Origin: Cyanobium sp. M30B3 | GTDB lineage: Bacteria > Cyanobacteriota > Cyanobacteriia > PCC-6307 > Cyanobiaceae | Assembly (NCBI GenBank): GCA_018399015.1 | Contig: CP073761.1 | Coordinates: 124,001-188,000 of the forward strand | Reading direction: 5' to 3' | Length of the DNA stretch: 64,000 nucleotides | Shown here: piece after piece, positions 26,617 through 36,636 of the stretch | Layout: the number at the start of each line of letters is the position of its first letter | How positions within the stretch are numbered: position 1 is the first letter of the stretch | Made by a program: the position numbers and the translations under genes | The notes under the pieces: generated by a model | The model's database searches: none | What the model was told of the DNA's origin: nothing | The model's input: the letters and a program-made list of their open reading frames with translations, nothing else

Positions 26617-27846
26617 ATGGCCTTCGCCGCTCCGGCCCCGGTGTCCAGCTCCGTTCCCTCCGCCGCGGCGTCCCGCCCCGACCACTCCAGCGCCGGGGGC
26701 GGATTCACCCTGCCGGTTTGGCTGGCCGCGGCGGCCCGGGCGGCCCTGCAGCAGCTGCGCGCTGAGCCGGTGCAGCGGCCCCAGTCCCTGCAGCTGGAGG
26801 CCGGGCTCGTGCCCGTGCCGATCGAGGCGGTGGCGCCCCTGGAGGATGGCTGCGCCCTGGCGATGGTGCGCTGCGATCCTGGAGAGGCGGTGCTCGATCT
26901 CACCCGCGGGCTGCTGCTGTGGGTTCAGCTGCGCTGGCTCGATGGGCCCGGGGACTGGCTGGAGCTGGTGGCGGGCCACGGGGTGGGCCGGCTGGCGGCC
27001 AGCGGCGAGGCCTGTCTGTCGGGCTATGCCAGGGAGCTGCTGGAGTGGAACCTGCGGCCCCTGCTGCCCCCGGGCCGGCGCCTGGCCCTGCGGATCGTGA
27101 TCCCGGAGGGCGCACGCCTGGCCGCCCGCACCAGCAATGCCGCCTTCGGGGTGGTGGACGGTCTGGCCCTGATCGGCACCCAGGCCACGGTGCAGCGCAG
27201 TGCCGCGCCCGAGCAGCTGGAGGCGGCCCTGGCTGAGCTGCGCCGGCGGGCTGCTGCACCGGGCTTCGGCGGTGAGCTGGTGCTGGTGATCGGTGAGAAC
27301 GGTCTCGACCTGGCACCGCGCCTGGGCCTGCCGCCCGAGCTGCTGCTCAAGGCGGGCAACTGGCTGGGGCCGTTGCTGGTGGCGGCGGCCGAGGCGGGCG
27401 TGCGGCGCCTGCTGCTGTTCGGCTACCAGGGCAAGCTGATCAAGCTGGCCGGCGGCATCTTCCACACCCATCACCACCTGGCCGATGGCCGCGCCGAGGT
27501 GCTCACCGCCCTGGCGGCCCTGGAGGGGCTGGCGGGTGCCGACCTGGAGGCCCTGCACGGCGCCGCCACCGTGGACCAGGCCATGGCCCAGCTCAGCCGC
27601 CACCAGCCGGCCCTGGCCGGCCGTCTGCAGGGGCGGATCGCCGCCGCCGTCGAGCGGCGCAGCAGCGCCTATCTGGAGCGCCACGGTCAACCGGCGATGG
27701 CGGTGGGGGCGGTGCTGTTCGATCGCGATCGGCGGGTCTGTGCAGCCGGACCGGTCGGTGCCCTGCTGCGGCAGGACCTCAGCGCGGGTGTTTCCGGCAA
27801 CCCTGGGGGTGTGCCCGCTGCAGAGGCGGCAAAGGGCGACTCCTAG
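26617..27846 (+). CDS. cbiD: Cobalt-precorrin-5B C1-methyltransferase CbiD
   Basis: CbiD methylates C1 of cobalt-precorrin-5B in the anaerobic (early cobalt) cobalamin pathway. The 409-residue protein has the N-terminal [15 protein letters not shown] region, [31 protein letters not shown], and [25 protein letters not shown], in which GKLxKLAxGxxxTH is the family signature. Start ATG 26617, after an A-rich TAAAAA. It is divergent from the aminotransferase and runs 37 bp ahead of guaA. Confidence 0.94.
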   Translation: MAFAAPAPVSSSVPSAAASRPDHSSAGGGFTLPVWLAAAARAALQQLRAEPVQRPQSLQLEAGLVPVPIEAVAPLEDGCALAMVRCDPGEAVLDLTRGLLLWVQLRWLDGPGDWLELVAGHGVGRLAASGEACLSGYARELLEWNLRPLLPPGRRLALRIVIPEGARLAARTSNAAFGVVDGLALIGTQATVQRSAAPEQLEAALAELRRRAAAPGFGGELVLVIGENGLDLAPRLGLPPELLLKAGNWLGPLLVAAAEAGVRRLLLFGYQGKLIKLAGGIFHTHHHLADGRAEVLTALAALEGLAGADLEALHGAATVDQAMAQLSRHQPALAGRLQGRIAAAVERRSSAYLERHGQPAMAVGAVLFDRDRRVCAAGPVGALLRQDLSAGVSGNPGGVPAAEAAKGDS

Positions 27847-27883
27847 GCTGGCCCGAATGCCCCTGGGCCGTCCGGCCTGCTCC

Positions 27884-29473
27884 ATGCCCGTTCTTGACGC
27901 CGCCTCCCAGTCGACCCGCCATCCGGCGATCGTGATCCTGGATTTCGGCTCCCAGTATTCCGAGCTGATCGCCCGGCGCGTGCGCGAGACCGAGGTGTTC
28001 TCGCTGGTGATGGCCTACACCACCACGGCGGAAGAGCTGAAGGCCATCAAGCCGAAGGGGATCATCCTCAGCGGCGGCCCCAGTTCGGTGTACGAGCCCG
28101 GTGCGCCGGTGTGCGACCCGGGCATCTGGGAGCTGGGCATCCCCGTGCTCGGCGTTTGCTACGGCATGCAGCTGATGGTGCAGCAGCTGGGCGGGGCCGT
28201 GGTGGCGGCCGGCAAGGCCGAATACGGCAAGGCGCCGCTGCATGTGGACGACCCGATCGATCTGCTCACCAACGTGGAGTCGGGCTCCACGATGTGGATG
28301 AGCCACGGCGATTCGGTGGAGCGCCTCCCCGACGGATTCGTGCGACTGGCCCATACCGACAACACGCCCGAGGCGGCGGTGGCCGATCATCAGCGCCGGC
28401 TCTATGGCGTGCAGTTCCATCCGGAGGTGGTGCACTCCACCTGCGGCATGGCCCTGATCCGCAACTTCGTTTACCACATCTGTGGCTGCGAAGCCGACTG
28501 GACCACCGCCGCCTTCATTGAGGAGGCAGTGGCCGATGTGCGCGCCCAGGTGGGCGACAAACGGGTGCTGCTGGCCCTCTCGGGCGGCGTGGATTCCTCC
28601 ACGCTCGCCTTCCTGCTGCACCGGGCGATCGGTGATCAGCTCACCTGCATGTTCATCGACCAGGGCTTCATGCGCAAAGGCGAGCCCGAGTTTCTCACTG
28701 ATTTCTTTGACAAGAAATTCCACATCCGCGTCGAATACATCAACGCCCGCGAGCGCTTCATCAGCAAGCTCGCAGGCATCACCGATCCGGAGGAGAAGCG
28801 CAAGCTGATCGGCACCGAGTTCATCCGCGTGTTCGAGGAGGAGAGCAAGCGCCTCGGCCCCTTCGACTACCTCGCCCAGGGCACGCTCTATCCCGATGTG
28901 ATCGAGAGCGCCGGTACCAACATCGATCCCAAAACGGGCGAGCGGGTGGCCGTGAAGATCAAGAGCCACCACAACGTGGGCGGCCTGCCGAAAGACCTGC
29001 AGTTCAAGCTGGTGGAGCCCCTGCGCCGCCTGTTCAAGGACGAGGTGCGCAAGGTGGGCCGTAACCTGGGCCTGCCGGAGGAGATCGTGGGCCGTCACCC
29101 CTTCCCGGGCCCGGGCCTGGCGATCCGCATCCTGGGCGAGGTCACCAGCGAGAAGCTCAACATCCTGCGCGATGCCGACCTGATCGTGCGCGAGGAGATC
29201 CGCGATGCCGGCCTCTACAACGAGATCTGGCAGGCCTTCGCCGTGCTGCTGCCGGTGCGCAGCGTCGGGGTGATGGGTGACAAGCGCACCTATGCCTTCC
29301 CGGTGGTGCTGCGCTGCGTCTCCTCGGAGGACGGCATGACGGCCGACTGGTCCCGCCTCCCCTACGACCTGCTGGAGACCATCTCCAACCGCATCGTCAA
29401 CGAAGTGAAAGGGGTGAACCGGGTGGTGCTGGACATCACCAGCAAGCCCCCCGGCACCATCGAGTGGGAGTGA
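27884..29473 (+). CDS. guaA: GMP synthase (glutamine-hydrolysing)
   Basis: GuaA aminates XMP to GMP. The 529 residues show the class I glutamine amidotransferase domain ([19 protein letters not shown], catalytic Cys in GVCYGMQ near residue 92, FHPEV His) and the ATP pyrophosphatase domain with PP-loop [11 protein letters not shown] near residue 231, ending KPPGTIEWE. Two in-frame ATGs exist (27857 and 27884); the second gives the usual cyanobacterial N-terminus length. Confidence 0.97.
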   Translation: MPVLDAASQSTRHPAIVILDFGSQYSELIARRVRETEVFSLVMAYTTTAEELKAIKPKGIILSGGPSSVYEPGAPVCDPGIWELGIPVLGVCYGMQLMVQQLGGAVVAAGKAEYGKAPLHVDDPIDLLTNVESGSTMWMSHGDSVERLPDGFVRLAHTDNTPEAAVADHQRRLYGVQFHPEVVHSTCGMALIRNFVYHICGCEADWTTAAFIEEAVADVRAQVGDKRVLLALSGGVDSSTLAFLLHRAIGDQLTCMFIDQGFMRKGEPEFLTDFFDKKFHIRVEYINARERFISKLAGITDPEEKRKLIGTEFIRVFEEESKRLGPFDYLAQGTLYPDVIESAGTNIDPKTGERVAVKIKSHHNVGGLPKDLQFKLVEPLRRLFKDEVRKVGRNLGLPEEIVGRHPFPGPGLAIRILGEVTSEKLNILRDADLIVREEIRDAGLYNEIWQAFAVLLPVRSVGVMGDKRTYAFPVVLRCVSSEDGMTADWSRLPYDLLETISNRIVNEVKGVNRVVLDITSKPPGTIEWE

Positions 29474-29525
29474 TGGCGGGAGTGGGATGGGTCCGTTACC
29501 CTCGGGTCCCCGGTTTCACACCGCC

Positions 29526-30152
29526 GTGACCGCCGCCCCAGCCCCATCCAGCGACCCTGATCTGCAGCGCCGGCTGCAGCAGGACAGCATCCAGCTGGGC
29601 AGCAAGACGATCTACCTCAATCCCTTTCTCTACTGGCGTCGTTTCGACGCCAACACCGACCGCTGGCTGCGCGAGCCCGGCCAGCTGAGCGAGGAGCAGA
29701 TCCAGGCCAACCGCGGCCGCTTCTACCCCGAGGTGGCCTGGGATCTGCTCAGTGACGAGGAGCGCACCGCCAAGGACGGCGCTGTGGAGATGTTCCTCAA
29801 GAGCCTGGAGTTGATCAGCACCTTCAACCCCGAGCTCACCGCCGGCCAGCTGCTGGAGGTGGAGCGCAAGATGGCCGTCACCAAGAAGCAGGCCTTCGAG
29901 CGCTGGGTGGCCCGTTCCCTGCGGCGGCGGGAGCAAAGCGAGCAGCGTGAGCGGCGCCGTTTCGATCGCCAGCGCAGCCTGCTGGCCTGGCGCGAGTGGT
30001 GCGGCCTGGAGGTGACCCGCCAGGCGCTGGTGCCCCTGGCCAGTCTGCTGGTGCTCGCGACTGCTGCTGGCTGGTGGTGGGGCAGTCAGCAGGCCTGCCG
30101 TGCGTCCTTCAGTGGCACCCCGGTCCCCAGCCAGGCGATCGGTACCCCCTGA
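29526..30152 (+). CDS. Conserved cyanobacterial hypothetical protein with C-terminal membrane helix
   Basis: About 208 residues from the GTG at 29526 (an in-frame ATG at 29487 is possible). The body carries QLGSKTIYLNPFLYWRRFDANTDRWLREPGQLSEEQI, a helical charged middle (RSLRRREQSEQRERRRFDRQRS) and a single membrane segment near the end (LVPLASLLVLATAAGWWW). I recall homologues beside guaA in marine Synechococcus, without any assigned function. It probably forms an operon with guaA and the next two genes. Confidence 0.75.
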   Translation: MTAAPAPSSDPDLQRRLQQDSIQLGSKTIYLNPFLYWRRFDANTDRWLREPGQLSEEQIQANRGRFYPEVAWDLLSDEERTAKDGAVEMFLKSLELISTFNPELTAGQLLEVERKMAVTKKQAFERWVARSLRRREQSEQRERRRFDRQRSLLAWREWCGLEVTRQALVPLASLLVLATAAGWWWGSQQACRASFSGTPVPSQAIGTP

Positions 30153-30202
30153 CGCCGTCGCGGCGATCTCCCTGCAGACTGGAGTGTCCCGCGTTGCGGT
30201 CC

Positions 30203-30595
30203 ATGGCGCCTGATCCCCTCGATGCCCTGCGGCTCTCGTTGATGCAGGAGGTGCTGCCGGTGGGCCTGGCTGCATTGGAGCGGGTGCGCCGCGGCGGACC
30301 CCAGGAGCTGATCGCGGCCTTCGACGGTGCTGAGCCGGATCCCCTCGATCGCCTGCGCCAGGAGGGGGAGCCCGCCGCCAGCCGGGTGCGGGAGCAACTC
30401 GATCAGGTGAGTCCCGGCCTCGGTAATCCGGTGATGAAGGTGGAGGTGCGCGATGTGCCGGCGGACCCTGACCCTGCCCAGGCCCCCGAGTCCCAGGTTG
30501 CGGATTTCACAGACCTGCAGGCCAGGTTGCGGAGCATTGAGCAGCGGCTGCGGCTCCTGGAGCAGCGGACGGTCCAGTCGGCGGAGACCCCCTGA
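30203..30595 (+). CDS. Conserved hypothetical protein with C-terminal coiled coil
   Basis: A 130-residue protein: MAPDPLDALRLSLMQEVLPVGLAALERVRRGGP at the start, then an acidic Pro-rich linker and a C-terminal coiled coil (LQARLRSIEQRLRLLEQRT). No function known to me. It is 2 bp before the pbp2 start, so it is very likely translated with it; a role near the cell wall machinery would be a guess. Confidence 0.75.
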   Translation: MAPDPLDALRLSLMQEVLPVGLAALERVRRGGPQELIAAFDGAEPDPLDRLRQEGEPAASRVREQLDQVSPGLGNPVMKVEVRDVPADPDPAQAPESQVADFTDLQARLRSIEQRLRLLEQRTVQSAETP

Positions 30596-30597
30596 GC

Positions 30598-32331
30598 ATG
30601 GGCCTGGCAGCGGGTGCCCGGCACAGCGGCATGGGCCGGCAGCCCGCCTGGCTGCTGTGTGTGGTGCTGCTGTTCAGTGGCGCGATGGTGCTGCGCCTGG
30701 CCTGGTTGCAACTGCATCAGGGCGCTGAAAACCGCCAGCGGGCCGATGAGAACCGGATCCGCCTGGTGCCGCGCAACCCGATCCGCGGCCGCCTGCTCGA
30801 CCGTCAGGGTCGGGTGCTGGCCTCCAGTCGTCTCACCTACAACCTCTACATCCAGCCCCGCCAGGTGAGCGAGCAGAGCTGGCCAGGCCTGCGTGATCGC
30901 CTGGCCACCCTGCTCGCCATCCCCGCTGCCCGGCTGGACCAGCAGCGCCGTCAGGGGGATAACAGCACCGGCTTCCGCATCCAGCTGGCCGAAGGGCTCA
31001 AGCCCGATCAGGTGCTGCGCTTCCGGGAGCAGGCCGGCAATCTCCAGGGGGCGGAGGTGGATGTGGATGTGCTCCGCCACTATCCCCATGGCCGCCTGGG
31101 TGCCCACGTGCTGGGCTACACCAGCGGCATCACTGAGGAGGAGTACGACCGTCTGCGGGAGCACGGCTACCGCATCCGCGACCGGGTGGGGCGCAGCGGG
31201 GTGGAGAAGGCCTTTGAGGCCCATCTGCGCGGCGAGTGGGGCGGCCAGCAGGTGGAGGTGAACGCGGCCGGCGATGTGCAGCGGGTTCTCGGCGAGAAGC
31301 CCGCCAGCGCCGGTAAGGACCTGCGGCTCACCCTGGACCTGCCGCTGCAGCAGGCCGCCGAGCGCGCCCTCGATGGCGTGCGCAAGGGGGCGATCGTGGC
31401 CATGGATGCCCAGACCGGGGCGATCCGGGCCCTGGCCAGCCGTCCCACCTACGACCCCAATCTGTTCTCGCCAGCCCCCAGTCTCAGCCAGTGGCGGGAC
31501 CTGAATTCCCCGGATGCCCCCCTGCTCAATCGCGCCCTGCAGGGCTTTCCACCCGCCAGCACCTTCAAGATCGTCACCAGCATCGCCGCCCTGGAATCGG
31601 GGAAGTACGCCCCCGATTCCAAAGAGCTCACCACGGCCAGTTTCTGCTACGCGGGGCTCTGCTATCGCGACCACGTGAGCATGGGATCCATCGGTTTCCC
31701 CTTGGCCCTGGCGCTGAGCAGCAACAGCTTTTTCTATCGCGCCGCCCTGAAGATGGGGCCCGATCCGCTGTTCAAGGCGGCCCGCCAGCTGGGCTTTGGC
31801 AGTCCCACCGGCCTGGAGCTGGAGGAGGAGGAGAGTGCAGGCCTGCTGGGCGATCAGGCCTGGAAGAAGAGCGTGCTGGGCGAGTCCTGGACCGCCGTTG
31901 ACACGATCACCGCCTCGATCGGCCAGGGGGCCGTGCTGGTCACGCCCCTGCAGATGGCCCGCATGTACGCGGCGGTGGCCAATGGAGGCTGGCTGGTGAC
32001 CCCGCACCTGGTGGAGCGGGCCCCACAGCGCCGGTGGATCGGCTTCCAGCCGCAAACCCTGGCCACTGTGCGGCAGGGTTTGCGCAAGGCCGTGCAGGAG
32101 GGTACCGCCAAGGCCCTCAATGAGTCCGGCCTGCCGCCGGCAGCGGGCAAGACCGGGACGGCCGAGGATCCGCCGCGGCCCGTGCATGCCTGGTTCGGCG
32201 GCTATGCCCCAGCCGACCAGGCCCAGCTGGTGGTGATCGCCCTTGGGGAGAATTCCGGCGGCTACGGGGGCACGGTGGCCGCTCCGATGGCCAAGACGCT
32301 GATGCGTACCTGGTTCCGGCCGCAGCCTTGA
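30598..32331 (+). CDS. mrdA: Penicillin-binding protein 2 (class B transpeptidase)
   Basis: A 577-residue class B PBP: an N-terminal membrane anchor (WLLCVVLLFSGAMVLRLAWLQL), the pedestal domain with NPIRGRLLDRQGRVLA, and the transpeptidase domain with the nucleophile Ser in PASTFK near residue 321, SSN near 375 and KTG near 518. Class B enzymes cross-link peptidoglycan; the PBP2 type works with RodA in elongation, which I infer from the overall resemblance since no rodA is adjacent. Its stop codon is immediately followed by the convergent sqdX stop. Confidence 0.9.
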   Translation: MGLAAGARHSGMGRQPAWLLCVVLLFSGAMVLRLAWLQLHQGAENRQRADENRIRLVPRNPIRGRLLDRQGRVLASSRLTYNLYIQPRQVSEQSWPGLRDRLATLLAIPAARLDQQRRQGDNSTGFRIQLAEGLKPDQVLRFREQAGNLQGAEVDVDVLRHYPHGRLGAHVLGYTSGITEEEYDRLREHGYRIRDRVGRSGVEKAFEAHLRGEWGGQQVEVNAAGDVQRVLGEKPASAGKDLRLTLDLPLQQAAERALDGVRKGAIVAMDAQTGAIRALASRPTYDPNLFSPAPSLSQWRDLNSPDAPLLNRALQGFPPASTFKIVTSIAALESGKYAPDSKELTTASFCYAGLCYRDHVSMGSIGFPLALALSSNSFFYRAALKMGPDPLFKAARQLGFGSPTGLELEEEESAGLLGDQAWKKSVLGESWTAVDTITASIGQGAVLVTPLQMARMYAAVANGGWLVTPHLVERAPQRRWIGFQPQTLATVRQGLRKAVQEGTAKALNESGLPPAAGKTGTAEDPPRPVHAWFGGYAPADQAQLVVIALGENSGGYGGTVAAPMAKTLMRTWFRPQP

Positions 32332-33480
32332 TCAGGCGGCCAGGGCTGGCTGGTCCTGCTCGAGCAGGCGGGTATAGAAGCGCCGCAGCTGGGCAGTGGC
32401 CCCGGCCCATCCCCAGTGCTCGGCTTCGGCCCGGGCGGCCTGGCGCAGGGCCTGGCGCTGCTGGGGATCTCCCAGCAAGCGCTCCACCGCTGCCGTGAGG
32501 CTGGCGGCCCCGCCGTCCTTGCCGTCCGGCTCGTAGAGGCAGCCGTTCACGCCGTCGGTCACGATGTCGGGGATGCCGCCCCGGTTGGCACCCACCACCG
32601 GGCAGCCGGCGGCCATGGCTTCCAGCAGCACCAGCCCCAGGGTTTCGGTGCTGGACGGGAACACGAAGGCATCGCCACTGGCGTAGGCGCTGGCCAGCTC
32701 CTCACCGGCCAGATAGCCCACAAAGGTGGCCGGCAGGCCACGGAAATGGGCTTCCAGTTGCTGGCGGTGGGGGCCATCACCCACCAGGGCCAGGCGGGCA
32801 TCGGGGATGGCCTCCAGCACGGGCCGGATCCGCTCGATCTGTTTTTCGGCCGAGAGCCGGCCGATGTAGAGCAGCAGCTTGCCGCTGTCGCTGTGGCCGC
32901 CCAGCAGCTTGTCGCGGGTGGCCTGCTGCCGCAGCTCGGGCCGGAACAGCTCGGTGTCCACCCCCCGCTGCCAGAGGTCGGTGTGCTGGATGCCCTTCTC
33001 GCTCAGTTCCTGCACCATGGCCGTGGAGGTGCAGAGGTTGAGGCGGGCCTGGTTGTGGGCGGCCTTGAGCAGCTCCCACAGCAGGGGCTCGAGCATGCCC
33101 ATGCCGTAGTGCTCCAGGTACTTGGGCAGATGGGTGTGGTAGCTGGCCACCAGCGGATAGCCCCGGGTCCTGGCCAGCCAGATGCCGCCCAGCCCGAGCA
33201 CGGCCGGGTTCACCACGTGCACCAGGTCGGGCTGAAAGCGCTCCAGGGCCTCGGCCACGGCTGGGCGAGGCAGGGCCAGTTTCAGCTCGGGGTAGAGGGG
33301 CAGCGGCATGGCCGGCACGCCCACCACCCGTGCACCCATGTAGGTGTCCGGTGCTCCCTCGGGACAGAACACCACCACCTCATCGCCCCCTGCCACCAGG
33401 TGCTGCACGGTCTTGGTGAGCCGGGTCACGATCCCGTCCACCTTGGGCAGGAAGGTTTCGGTGAAGAAGGCGATCTTCAA
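32332..33480 (-). CDS. sqdX: Sulfolipid sulfoquinovosyltransferase SqdX
   Basis: GT4 glycosyltransferase moving sulfoquinovose from UDP-SQ to diacylglycerol to make SQDG, a thylakoid lipid. The 382 residues begin MKIAFFTETFLPKVDGIVTRL, include PDLVHVVNPAVLGLGG and SYHTHLPKYLEHYGMG, and carry the donor-binding PSSTETLGLVLLEAMAAGCPVV motif (E-x7-E) near residue 280. Adjacent sqdB makes the donor, confirming the role. The genes are 23 bp apart on the same strand. Confidence 0.95.
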   Translation of the reverse strand: MKIAFFTETFLPKVDGIVTRLTKTVQHLVAGGDEVVVFCPEGAPDTYMGARVVGVPAMPLPLYPELKLALPRPAVAEALERFQPDLVHVVNPAVLGLGGIWLARTRGYPLVASYHTHLPKYLEHYGMGMLEPLLWELLKAAHNQARLNLCTSTAMVQELSEKGIQHTDLWQRGVDTELFRPELRQQATRDKLLGGHSDSGKLLLYIGRLSAEKQIERIRPVLEAIPDARLALVGDGPHRQQLEAHFRGLPATFVGYLAGEELASAYASGDAFVFPSSTETLGLVLLEAMAAGCPVVGANRGGIPDIVTDGVNGCLYEPDGKDGGAASLTAAVERLLGDPQQRQALRQAARAEAEHWGWAGATAQLRRFYTRLLEQDQPALAA

Positions 33481-33503
33481 GGGTGAGGGCCGCGGCGCTG
33501 GGG

Positions 33504-34697
33504 TCAGACGGCCTGGATGGCCTGGGCCTGCCTGCTGGTCCAGGCCGACACGCAGGGGATGCGGCTGCGGTCGCAGCGGTCGGCCCAGCGGCGGGCCACA
33601 TCCACCACCTCGGCCAGCAGGCCATCATCGAGGGTGGTGGGATTGAGGCCCAGCTCGATGAAGCAGCGATTGTCCACGATCAGGTCGTTTTCCACTGCCT
33701 CATTGCGGGGATTGGGCAGGTAGTTGATCTCGGCGCCGGTGAGGGAGGCCACCTTGCGGGCCAGTTCGCCCACCTGGTGGCTCTCGGTCATCTGGTTGAA
33801 GATCTTCACCCGCTCGCCCCGGCTGGGTGGGTTCTCCAGGGCCAGCTGCACACAGCGCACGGAGTCGCGGATGTGGATGAAGGCGCGGGTCTGGCCGCCG
33901 GTGCCGTGCACCGTGAGCGGGTAGCCGATCGCCGCCTGCATCAGAAAGCGGTTGAGCACGGTGCCGTAGTCACCGTCGTAGTCGAAGCGGTTGGTGAGGC
34001 GCGGGTCGCGCTCGGTGGCCTCGGTGTTGGTGCCCCACACGATCCCCTGGTGGAGATCGGTGATGCGCACCTGATCATTCTTGTTGTAGTAGAGGAAGAG
34101 CAGCTGATCCAGCGTCTTGGTCATGTGATAGACGCTGCCCGGGCTGGCCGGGTGCAGGATCTCCTCCTCGAAGCGGGAACCATCCGGCTGGGGCACCTCC
34201 ACCTTGAGGTAGCCCTCCGGGATCGTGGCCCCGCGGTGGGAGCCGTAGCCGTACACCCCCATCGTGCCCAGATGCACGATATGAATGTCGAGCCCGCTCT
34301 CCACGATGGCGGCCAGCAGGTTGTGGGTGCCGTTGACGTTGTTATCAACGGTGTAGCGCTTGGTGGCGCTGCTCTTCATCGAGTAGGGCGCGGCGCGCTG
34401 CTCGGCGAAGTGCACCACGGCATCGGGACGCTCCGCCAGCAGCAGGTCGAGCAGGCGCTGGTATTCGTGGGCGATGTCCAGGTGAACGAAGCCCATCGGC
34501 CTGCCGCCGGTCTGCTCCCAGGCCCGCAGCCGGTCGGGCATGGTGGCGATCGGCGTGAGGGATTCCACCGCCAGATCGATGTCGATCTTGCGCCGGCTGA
34601 GGTTGTCAACGATCAGCACCTCATGGCCCTGATCGGCCAGGTTCACGGCGCAGGGCCAGCCGCAGAAGCCGTCGCCACCCAGAACGAAGATCTTCAT
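33504..34697 (-). CDS. sqdB: UDP-sulfoquinovose synthase SqdB
   Basis: SqdB converts UDP-glucose plus sulfite to UDP-sulfoquinovose. The 397-residue SDR starts with the NAD loop MKIFVLGGDGFCGWPCAV and shows VDNLSRRKIDIDLAVESLTPI, HFAEQRAAPYSMKS and the catalytic YHMTK near residue 189, all typical of SQD1/SqdB. It is the first gene of sqdB-sqdX. Confidence 0.97.
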   Translation of the reverse strand: MKIFVLGGDGFCGWPCAVNLADQGHEVLIVDNLSRRKIDIDLAVESLTPIATMPDRLRAWEQTGGRPMGFVHLDIAHEYQRLLDLLLAERPDAVVHFAEQRAAPYSMKSSATKRYTVDNNVNGTHNLLAAIVESGLDIHIVHLGTMGVYGYGSHRGATIPEGYLKVEVPQPDGSRFEEEILHPASPGSVYHMTKTLDQLLFLYYNKNDQVRITDLHQGIVWGTNTEATERDPRLTNRFDYDGDYGTVLNRFLMQAAIGYPLTVHGTGGQTRAFIHIRDSVRCVQLALENPPSRGERVKIFNQMTESHQVGELARKVASLTGAEINYLPNPRNEAVENDLIVDNRCFIELGLNPTTLDDGLLAEVVDVARRWADRCDRSRIPCVSAWTSRQAQAIQAV

Positions 34698-34807
34698 TGC
34701 TGCAAACCCTTGGCCATCACCCTGAATGCGGCTGGAGATCCCAGCTGGTCGCAGTCAGGCTCGCGAGATGCAAGCTACTACAGGCGTTAGGCCCGCCTCG
34801 CCGCCCC

Positions 34808-34978
34808 TCAGTGGCTGATTCCGGCCGACACGGCGATCAGCACGGCCACCAGCAGGGCACCACCGATCAGCAGCACACTGCTGCTCTGGCTGGAGCGCTC
34901 ACCTGCTGCCATCACCACCATCCGGGGCTCTCGAGCGAAGGCGTTCAATTTGCCGCCGTCTTCCTGGGTGACCTGCAT
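34808..34978 (-). CDS. psb34: Psb34-type (ssl1498 family) small light-harvesting-like protein
   Basis: A 56-residue protein: QEDGGKLNAFAREPRMVV followed by a linker and a single membrane helix, VLLIGGALLVAVLIAVSAGI. The DGGxLNxFAxEP motif is the hallmark of the ssl1498 family, whose Thermosynechococcus and Synechocystis members (Psb34) bind photosystem II assembly intermediates. It is related to the HLIP group but lacks the full chlorophyll-binding motif. The ATG at 34976-34978 is the only sensible start. It stands alone, 110 bp before sqdB on the same strand. Confidence 0.85.
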   Translation of the reverse strand: MQVTQEDGGKLNAFAREPRMVVMAAGERSSQSSSVLLIGGALLVAVLIAVSAGISH

Positions 34979-35058
34979 GGGGAGCGTTTCCGGTGGACGT
35001 CACCCTATGGATCCCGCTTGGTGGCGGCCAGCCGCAGCGCCCCAGCCGGCACGGAACT

Positions 35059-35937
35059 TCATGGGGCCTGGCCGCCGACCCGACCGTCCAGGGGGGAACT
35101 GGCACTGGCCTGGGACCGCACCGGCAGGCGCCCGGCCTGAAGGGCGGCGCGCCCGGCCTGGCAGGCCTGGGCCATGGCGCGAGCCATGGCGGCGGGATTG
35201 CCGGCCAGGGCGATGGCGCTGTTGATCAGCAGGGCGTCCGCTCCCATTTCCATCGCCTGGGCGGCCTCGCTCGGCACGCCGATGCCCGCGTCCACCACCA
35301 CCGGCACCGTGGCGTTCTCGATGATCAGGGCGATGTTGGCGGCGTTGCGGATGCCCTGGCCCGAGCCGATCGGCGAGCCCAGCGGCATCACCGTGGCGCA
35401 GCCCGCCTGCTCCAGCCGCCTGGCCAGCAGCGGATCGGCATTGATGTAGGGCAGCACCGTGAAGCCCTCCTTCACCAGCTGCTCGGCCGCCTCCAGGGTG
35501 CCGATCGGATCGGGCAGCAGGTGGCGGGTGTCCGGAATCACTTCGAGCTTGATGAAGGTGTTGTCCTCCTGGCCGGCCAGCTTGGCCAGCTCCCGCCCCA
35601 GCCGCGCCACCCGAATGGCCTCCTCGGCGGTGGCGCAACCGGCGGTGTTGGGCAGCATCCAGATCCGCGACCAGTCGATCGCCTCCATCAGCCCCTGGTG
35701 GCCGGCGGCCTGGCTCTGCACGCGCCGCACCGCCACGGTCACGATCTCGCAGGCGCTGGCGGCGATGCTGGCCTGCATCGCCTGCAGGCTCGGGTATTTG
35801 CCGGTGCCGGTCATCAGCCGGCTGCGGAAGCTGCGGCCGGCGATCACCAGGGGGTCGGCGCCAGCGGGAGTGCCTGGGGTGCTGGCGGGAGCAGGGGCCA
35901 GGTCTTGGCAGACGACATCCACGGCTTGGTCCGGCAT
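35059..35937 (-). CDS. thiG: Thiazole synthase ThiG
   Basis: ThiG forms the thiazole phosphate of thiamine from DXP, the ThiS thiocarboxylate and dehydroglycine. About 292 residues of TIM barrel: [37 protein letters not shown] with the DXP-binding Lys, [12 protein letters not shown] and [27 protein letters not shown]. The N-terminal 30 residues and the last 35 are low-complexity extensions. The frame starts with GTG then ATG (35937), the latter chosen. No thi box was recognised upstream. Confidence 0.93.
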   Translation of the reverse strand: MPDQAVDVVCQDLAPAPASTPGTPAGADPLVIAGRSFRSRLMTGTGKYPSLQAMQASIAASACEIVTVAVRRVQSQAAGHQGLMEAIDWSRIWMLPNTAGCATAEEAIRVARLGRELAKLAGQEDNTFIKLEVIPDTRHLLPDPIGTLEAAEQLVKEGFTVLPYINADPLLARRLEQAGCATVMPLGSPIGSGQGIRNAANIALIIENATVPVVVDAGIGVPSEAAQAMEMGADALLINSAIALAGNPAAMARAMAQACQAGRAALQAGRLPVRSQASASSPLDGRVGGQAP

Positions 35938-35995
35938 CACGGGATCTACGGCTCTAGCCTCCCATCACACCAACCCTCATCCTGTCTGTCCTGCC

Positions 35996-36592
35996 GTGTT
36001 CCGCATCGCTGCCCCCACGCTGCTGTTCTGCGGCCTGCCCCTGCTCACCAACGCTGCCCTGGCCGCCACCCCCCTGGGCAGCGACGCGTTCATTCCGTTC
36101 AATCCTCCGGTGGCCGGCCTGCTCGGCGGTGACGGCATCGTGGGCTCAGACGCCGTGGAGACGTTCGATCCGGTGGCCCGGGCCCAGCTGCTTTCCCAGG
36201 AGATCAGCCGCACCTGGAGTGGCACCTACCAATCCTTTGATACCGGGGCGGTCGTGCCGGTGGAGCTGCAACTCTCCTCCCTGCAGGCCATGGGCCAGAT
36301 CGTCAACGTGCGCGGCACGATGACGATCGCCGGTGTGGCGGTGCCTGTGCAGGGCAATCTCAATGCCGAATCCGACCAGCTGGAGCTGCTGGTGCTGTGC
36401 GACTGCAAGGATGTCGCCGGCCTGGAAATCGGTGGCTCCTTCTCCGGGCTGCAGGGTTTCCAGCTCTCGGGTTGGCAGGCCCCCCGCCTCACCAGCCAGG
36501 GCGGTCGCTTGGCCCTGTTGCCGATCGCCGCACCTGCTGCCGCCTCGGGCGGCCAACCCGCTGTGGGCACTCCGGTGCGTGGCCTGTGGTGA
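35996..36592 (+). CDS. Secreted hypothetical protein
   Basis: About 198 residues from the GTG at 35996: a signal peptide (TLLFCGLPLLTNAALA), then a beta-rich domain with SRTWSGTYQSFDTGAVVPVELQL, GQIVNVRGTMTIAGVAVPVQGNL and VLCDCKDVAGLEIGGSFSG. No function recognised; a periplasmic or thylakoid-lumen location is likely. It is divergent from thiG across about 58 bp. Confidence 0.7.
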   Translation: MFRIAAPTLLFCGLPLLTNAALAATPLGSDAFIPFNPPVAGLLGGDGIVGSDAVETFDPVARAQLLSQEISRTWSGTYQSFDTGAVVPVELQLSSLQAMGQIVNVRGTMTIAGVAVPVQGNLNAESDQLELLVLCDCKDVAGLEIGGSFSGLQGFQLSGWQAPRLTSQGGRLALLPIAAPAAASGGQPAVGTPVRGLW

Positions 36593-36636
36593 GGGCGGCT
36601 GGGGAAGAGCGGCAGCGGAAGAGCCTTGGAGATCGA

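Noticed and set aside
25660-27885. Long minus-strand open frame covering the aminotransferase and cbiD
   Set aside because: It runs antisense to cbiD and out of phase with the aminotransferase; composition is Arg/Gln/Gly/His-rich and no motif is present.
35938-35995. TPP riboswitch for thiG
   Set aside because: Only 58 bp separate thiG from the divergent gene and no thi-box pattern was seen.
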